Shown: piece after piece, positions 61,205 through 64,000 of the stretch | How positions within the stretch are numbered: the first letter of the stretch is position 1 | Layout of the letters: the number at the start of each line of letters is the position of its first letter | From: Treponema sp. | GTDB taxonomy: Bacteria > Spirochaetota > Spirochaetia > Treponematales > Treponemataceae | Length of the DNA: 64,000 bases | Reading direction: 5' to 3' | NCBI GenBank assembly: GCA_024699235.1 | Contig: JAILPY010000107.1 | Span: forward strand, 1-64,000 | Translations under genes and position numbers: made by a program | The notes under the pieces: generated by a model | Told to the model about the DNA's origin: nothing | What the model saw: only the letters and a program-made list of their open reading frames with translations | Database searches by the model: none

Positions 61205-61383
61205 TTTTTTTGGAATGCCTGCTTTTGCGTAAAGAATTCAGCTTCATAGCATTCTGCCGTCGGTAAAGAAAGCTGCGGCTTGGACAAGTCAATTGACCTG
61301 CGTATGCGTACTTTTATGTAGGGTTTCCCCAAAATGCTTTCACAGTCTTTTGACGGTTTTGAAAAGGTAATGGATAAAATCAT
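61201..61383 (-). CDS. 60-residue ORF, probable N-terminal part of the methyltransferase
   Basis: The ORF reads MILSITFSKPSKD and ends in FFTQKQAFQKK, then stops at TGA directly after an eight-A tract (61204-61211). It overlaps the ATG of the 350-residue methyltransferase by four bases (ATGA). Adding one A to the tract joins the two frames into a continuous 410-residue protein. It may be a translated small protein that couples translation, the N-terminal half of a frameshifted gene, or an assembly error. Confidence 0.6.
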   Translation of the reverse strand: MILSITFSKPSKDCESILGKPYIKVRIRRSIDLSKPQLSLPTAECYEAEFFTQKQAFQKK

Positions 61384-61438
61384 ACTGCTAAGGTATCACG
61401 ATTTCTTTATTAGTACAACGCATGTAATGAAACTGTAC

Positions 61439-61530
61439 TTTGCATCTTGTGTAGTGTACTCTTTGCGACTTGTGTAGTGTACTCTTTGCATCTTGTGTAG
61501 TGTACTCTTTGCATCTTGTGTAGTGTACTA
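61439..61530. repeat. Four tandem 23-bp repeats upstream of parA
   Basis: The unit TTTGCATCTTGTGTAGTGTA plus CTC occurs at 61439-61461, 61462-61484 (with GCGACT in place of GCATCT), 61485-61507 and 61508-61530 (last base A). Copies are at least 90 percent identical. They lie in the 278-base gap between the methyltransferase start and parA, about 130 bases ahead of parA. Confidence 0.95.
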
Positions 61531-61644
61531 TGCATGACTTGAAAAGTTAACTCTCCTTTGAATCGACAGATTGTATGAAAGCAGTGGAAATTCCGGCATT
61601 AAGAAATGACATTTTTGAAACTACTGTACTTCTATAAGAAAAAA

Positions 61645-61653
61645 TGATACACT
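61645..61653 (+). promoter_or_regulatory. Extended -10 of parA, predicted leaderless
   Basis: TGATACACT at 61645-61653 fits an extended -10 (TGN-TACACT) and ends eight bases before the parA ATG. The -35 region (TGTACT at 61625-61630) is weak. Confidence 0.5.
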
Positions 61654-61661
61654 AGAGTATT

Positions 61662-62417
61662 ATGGGAAAGGTTATTGTTTTTGTAAACCAGAAAGGAGGC
61701 GTCGGAAAGACGACATCTGCCATTAATATAGGTGCATATATAGCACTGACAGGCAGAAAAGTGCTTCTAGTTGATTTTGACAGTCAGGGAAATATGTCGA
61801 GCGGTGTCGGCGTAAGTAAGGAAAAGCCAACTGTATATGAACTGATTGCGGAACTTGCAACTCCTGAGCAGGCAATAAAGCACTCTGCCATTCCTAATCT
61901 GGATGTTATCGCGGCCTCCATCGACCTTTCCGGTGCTGCAATAGAACTTGTGGATCAGAAAAACAGGGAATTTTTCTTAAAGAAAGCCCTGGAACCTGTC
62001 CGTGACATATATGACTATATCCTTATAGATTGTCCTCCATCATTAGGTATCCTTACTCTGAATGGCCTTGCTGCCGCAGATTCAATTCTTGTCCCAATGC
62101 AGTGTGAGTATTTTGCATTGGAAGGAATTACTCTTTTGCTTCAGACTGTTACAGATGTTCAGAAAGGAATAAACAAGAACCTTACCATCTGCGGAATTTT
62201 TTTTACAATGTACGACAGCCGTACGCGCCTTGCGCAGGATGTTGTCATGCAGGTAAAGAGTTTCTTTAAGGATGCTGTATTCAATACGATTATACCAAGA
62301 AATGTCCGTCTCTCAGAGGCTCCTTCTCATGGACAGCCTATTTGCATTTACGATCCAAATTGTATTGGAGCAAGAAGTTATAAGCAGCTTGCAGAAGAGG
62401 TAATTAAACGTGGCTAA
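61662..62417 (+). CDS. parA: Chromosome partitioning ATPase ParA (Soj)
   Basis: A 251-residue ParA ATPase: deviant Walker A NQKGGVGKTTSAIN (residues 9-22), Walker A-prime in DFDSQGNMSSG and Walker B ILIDCPPSLGILTLNGL, then the PMQCEYFALEG signature. It partitions the chromosome with ParB at parS. Length and lack of an N-terminal helix-turn-helix identify the chromosomal Soj type. The ParB gene overlaps its end by eight bases. Confidence 0.96.
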   Translation: MGKVIVFVNQKGGVGKTTSAINIGAYIALTGRKVLLVDFDSQGNMSSGVGVSKEKPTVYELIAELATPEQAIKHSAIPNLDVIAASIDLSGAAIELVDQKNREFFLKKALEPVRDIYDYILIDCPPSLGILTLNGLAAADSILVPMQCEYFALEGITLLLQTVTDVQKGINKNLTICGIFFTMYDSRTRLAQDVVMQVKSFFKDAVFNTIIPRNVRLSEAPSHGQPICIYDPNCIGARSYKQLAEEVIKRG

Positions 62418-63396
62418 GCATGGATTAGGAAGAGGCCTTGATGCCTTGATTGGTGGAAATCAAGAAGATGAGCTGCGTAATGCCATTCAGCAACAGGCTG
62501 ATGTAAATCAAGGCGTCACTGTAAAGCAGGCGTCAGGTTCCCAGCCAGAGCTTTCTCCGGTAAATAATTTGCCTGAAGGCATTTCTGTAGATGGAGACGG
62601 AACTCTCTGGGTTAATCCGTCACTTTTGAAGCCTAACCCTCACCAGCCTCGCATTTTTTTTGATGAAGATAAGCTTTCAGAACTTACCGAATCAGTAAAG
62701 CAGGAAGGAATCCTTTCTCCCATTATTATAGAAGATGCCGGTGACGGCACTTTTTATATTATAGCCGGTGAACGGCGTACCCGAGCTGCACGTGCAGCAG
62801 GCCTTGAAAAAGTGCCTGTTCAGCTGAGGAAATATTCTGATTCAAGAAAGCTGGAAGTTGCATTAATAGAAAACATTCAGAGAACTGATTTAAATCCTGT
62901 AGAAGAGGCTCAGGCATACTACCAGATTATGGAACTGGAAAACATTACTCAGGACGAAGTTGCCCGCCGTGTTGGAAAGAACAGGTCAACGGTCGCAAAC
63001 TCTATACGCCTTTTAAAGCTTCCTGAGGACATGCAGCATGCACTTGCTTCTGGATCTATGTCTTCTGGCCATGCCAGGGCTTTGCTTAGTATTATTAACC
63101 CTGCAGATCAGCGGGTGCTGTTTGGCAAGATAGTAGGGCAGGGAATGTCTGTCCGTCAGGCAGAGCAGCAGGCCATAGAAATGAATGGCGGTTCCCGAGC
63201 AGCGAAAAAGGCCGGAAAGTCTCCAGCACCAGAAAGCCGCGACCCGGATTATGTTAATATTGAGCAGAAATTTATTGATGCGCTTGGTACAAAAGTCCAG
63301 CTTAAGGGTGATTTTGCAAAGGGTTCGATAACGATACAGTATTTTACAAAAGATGACTTGGACAGAATTTATAACAGGATAGTTGATAGGCAGTAA
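62410..63396 (+). CDS. parB: Chromosome partitioning protein ParB (Spo0J)
   Basis: A 328-residue ParB CTPase that loads at parS. The N-terminal ARGLDALI-like start is KHGLGRGLDALIGG; after a linker comes VNPSLLKPNPHQPRIFFDEDKLSELTESVKQEGILSPIII, the CTP motif IIAGERRTRAARAAGLEKVPVQL, then ENIQRTDLNPVEEAQAY and the helix-turn-helix TQDEVARRVGKNRSTVANSIRLLKLP. The GTG start at 62410 overlaps parA by eight bases. Confidence 0.96.
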   Translation: MAKHGLGRGLDALIGGNQEDELRNAIQQQADVNQGVTVKQASGSQPELSPVNNLPEGISVDGDGTLWVNPSLLKPNPHQPRIFFDEDKLSELTESVKQEGILSPIIIEDAGDGTFYIIAGERRTRAARAAGLEKVPVQLRKYSDSRKLEVALIENIQRTDLNPVEEAQAYYQIMELENITQDEVARRVGKNRSTVANSIRLLKLPEDMQHALASGSMSSGHARALLSIINPADQRVLFGKIVGQGMSVRQAEQQAIEMNGGSRAAKKAGKSPAPESRDPDYVNIEQKFIDALGTKVQLKGDFAKGSITIQYFTKDDLDRIYNRIVDRQ

Positions 63397-63399
63397 CGT

Positions 63400-63798
63400 A
63401 TGGAAAATGATGAAGAGTATATGAAGGAAGATCCTTGGAATGTAAATAAAGTTGCTTCTGCTAATGGAGAGGCTTCTTCGGACGGCGGTAATGGTAATGC
63501 TGCTGCTCCTTATTTTTCTGCAGAAGATCTTGGAAAGATATCTATGGCCTTTGGAATAATATCCTTTTTCTTTTATCATATACTTTTTGCCATCCTAGGC
63601 CTTGTATTTGGATTTATGTCACGGTCAAAGTCAAAGAATAGCAGTGCGACAGTCGGTATAGTCTGCTCCTGCATTACTCTTGCAGCAATGTTTTTCTTCT
63701 TTATTGGAATTGCAGTCATTGTCCTTGCCTGCATTCCTGCCATAACAGAGTGGTTTGATAGAATTAAAGATTCCCTGCCTTCCATATATGGTTTTTAG
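63400..63798 (+). CDS. DUF4190-like small membrane protein
   Basis: A 132-residue protein. Residues 1-45 are a charged, Gly/Ser/Asn-rich cytoplasmic head and the rest holds two transmembrane segments (KISMAFGIISFFFYHILFAILGLVFGFM and SATVGIVCSCITLAAMFFFFIGIAVIVLACI) with a short SRSKSKNSS loop, the layout of DUF4190. It follows parB by three bases and precedes the CadD-like gene with no gap. Role not known. Confidence 0.75.
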   Translation: MENDEEYMKEDPWNVNKVASANGEASSDGGNGNAAAPYFSAEDLGKISMAFGIISFFFYHILFAILGLVFGFMSRSKSKNSSATVGIVCSCITLAAMFFFFIGIAVIVLACIPAITEWFDRIKDSLPSIYGF

Positions 63799-64000
63799 AT
63801 GGGGATTGTTATTGCGGCTTCAGTCATAGCCTTTTTAACAACAGAGATAGACAACCTTGCCGTTATGGTTGTCCTGTTTTGTGCAAGTGACACTTGGAAA
63901 AAAAAAGTTGCAGTTGGACTGGGGCGTTATATAGGACTTTCTTTGCTTATAATGCTAGCGCTCTTCTTTGCTGAAGAACTGTCAAATAAGCATATAGAGG
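63799..64000 (+). CDS. CadD-like cadmium-resistance transporter (partial)
   Basis: The window ends inside this gene. The first 67 residues (IAASVIAFLTTEIDNLAVMVVLFC, then a cytoplasmic segment ASDTWKKKVAVGLGRYIGLSLLIMLALFF) match the repeat start of the cadmium resistance transporter family, with an acidic DN pair in the first helix like the IDD/IDN of LysE-related exporters. The ATG at 63799 follows the preceding TAG directly. The C terminus is beyond the window. Confidence 0.72.
   Translation, partial: MGIVIAASVIAFLTTEIDNLAVMVVLFCASDTWKKKVAVGLGRYIGLSLLIMLALFFAEELSNKHIE

Noticed and set aside
61439-61530. CRISPR array
   Set aside because: The 23-bp units are directly adjacent with no spacers and no cas genes are near.
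61384-61661. parS site in the parA upstream gap
   Set aside because: No match to TGTTTCACGTGAAACA; only a TATCACGATTTC with poor fit.

Overview
The window reads as a stretch of a low-GC chromosome (roughly 38 percent by eye) from a spirochaete, most likely a commensal or free-living Treponema. The main clues are a galactose/glucose-type binding lipoprotein whose domain order is circularly permuted as in the treponemal MglB-2 protein, an MglC permease with a long cytoplasmic head, an spirochaete-like housekeeping set (ThyX, MutS2, EttA, Zur-Znu, Met ABC importer, PyrK-PyrD fusion, ParAB) and several large proteins I do not recognise outside that group. There are no insertion sequences, prophage genes, rRNA genes or CRISPR arrays.

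Layout: 1-7.3 kb is one sugar-catabolism operon (binding protein, FucU-type mutarotase, DUF2291-like lipoprotein, ABC ATPase, permease, FucI/AraA-like isomerase, PfkB kinase). 7.3-8.1 kb is a minus-strand RNA cluster: three tRNA-Ser, one tRNA-Arg with a GCG anticodon, and the SRP RNA. 8.1-16.4 kb holds a DUF308 membrane protein, ThyX, two unknown minus-strand proteins, a beta-CASP nuclease, SlyX, an NlpC/P60 hydrolase and ArgR. 16.4-22.8 kb has a large exported protein, MutS2 and a diguanylate cyclase. 22.8-26.5 kb is a zinc operon (Zur, ZnuA, lipoprotein, ZnuC, ZnuB). 26.7-33.4 kb carries YchJ, an RlmB-like methyltransferase, PTS Enzyme I, Der, a MerR regulator and an Rsm22-like protein. 33.4-36.3 kb has an acyl-CoA ligase and TyrA. 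36.5-43.8 kb has the mglBAC and metNI-Q importers. 43.8-55.4 kb is mostly minus strand: GH3 glucosidase, an RNA methyltransferase-TetR-PrsW operon, an exported metallo-beta-lactamase-fold protein, pyrimidine genes, a second acyl-CoA ligase and an M48 protease. 55.4-57.4 kb has two orphan sugar permeases behind a 25-codon ORF and a 24-bp perfect palindrome. 57.5-64 kb has EttA, a HAD phosphatase, a methyltransferase split at a poly-A tract, four 23-bp tandem repeats, ParAB, a small membrane protein and the start of a CadD-like transporter.

Theme: the organism imports sugars (three ABC systems, PTS Enzyme I, intracellular beta-glucosidase), methionine and zinc. Transport operons place intrinsic terminators directly after the binding-protein gene, which should make that protein more abundant than the ATPase and permease. 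The most striking regulatory signal is that about eight first-in-operon genes have a -10 element only 0-10 bases before the ATG and no Shine-Dalgarno sequence, so they are predicted to be transcribed as leaderless mRNAs, whereas operon-internal genes and many others carry strong AGGAGG sites.

Limits: family calls come from motifs and remembered family features; nothing was searched. Promoters are consensus matches and not mapped starts.
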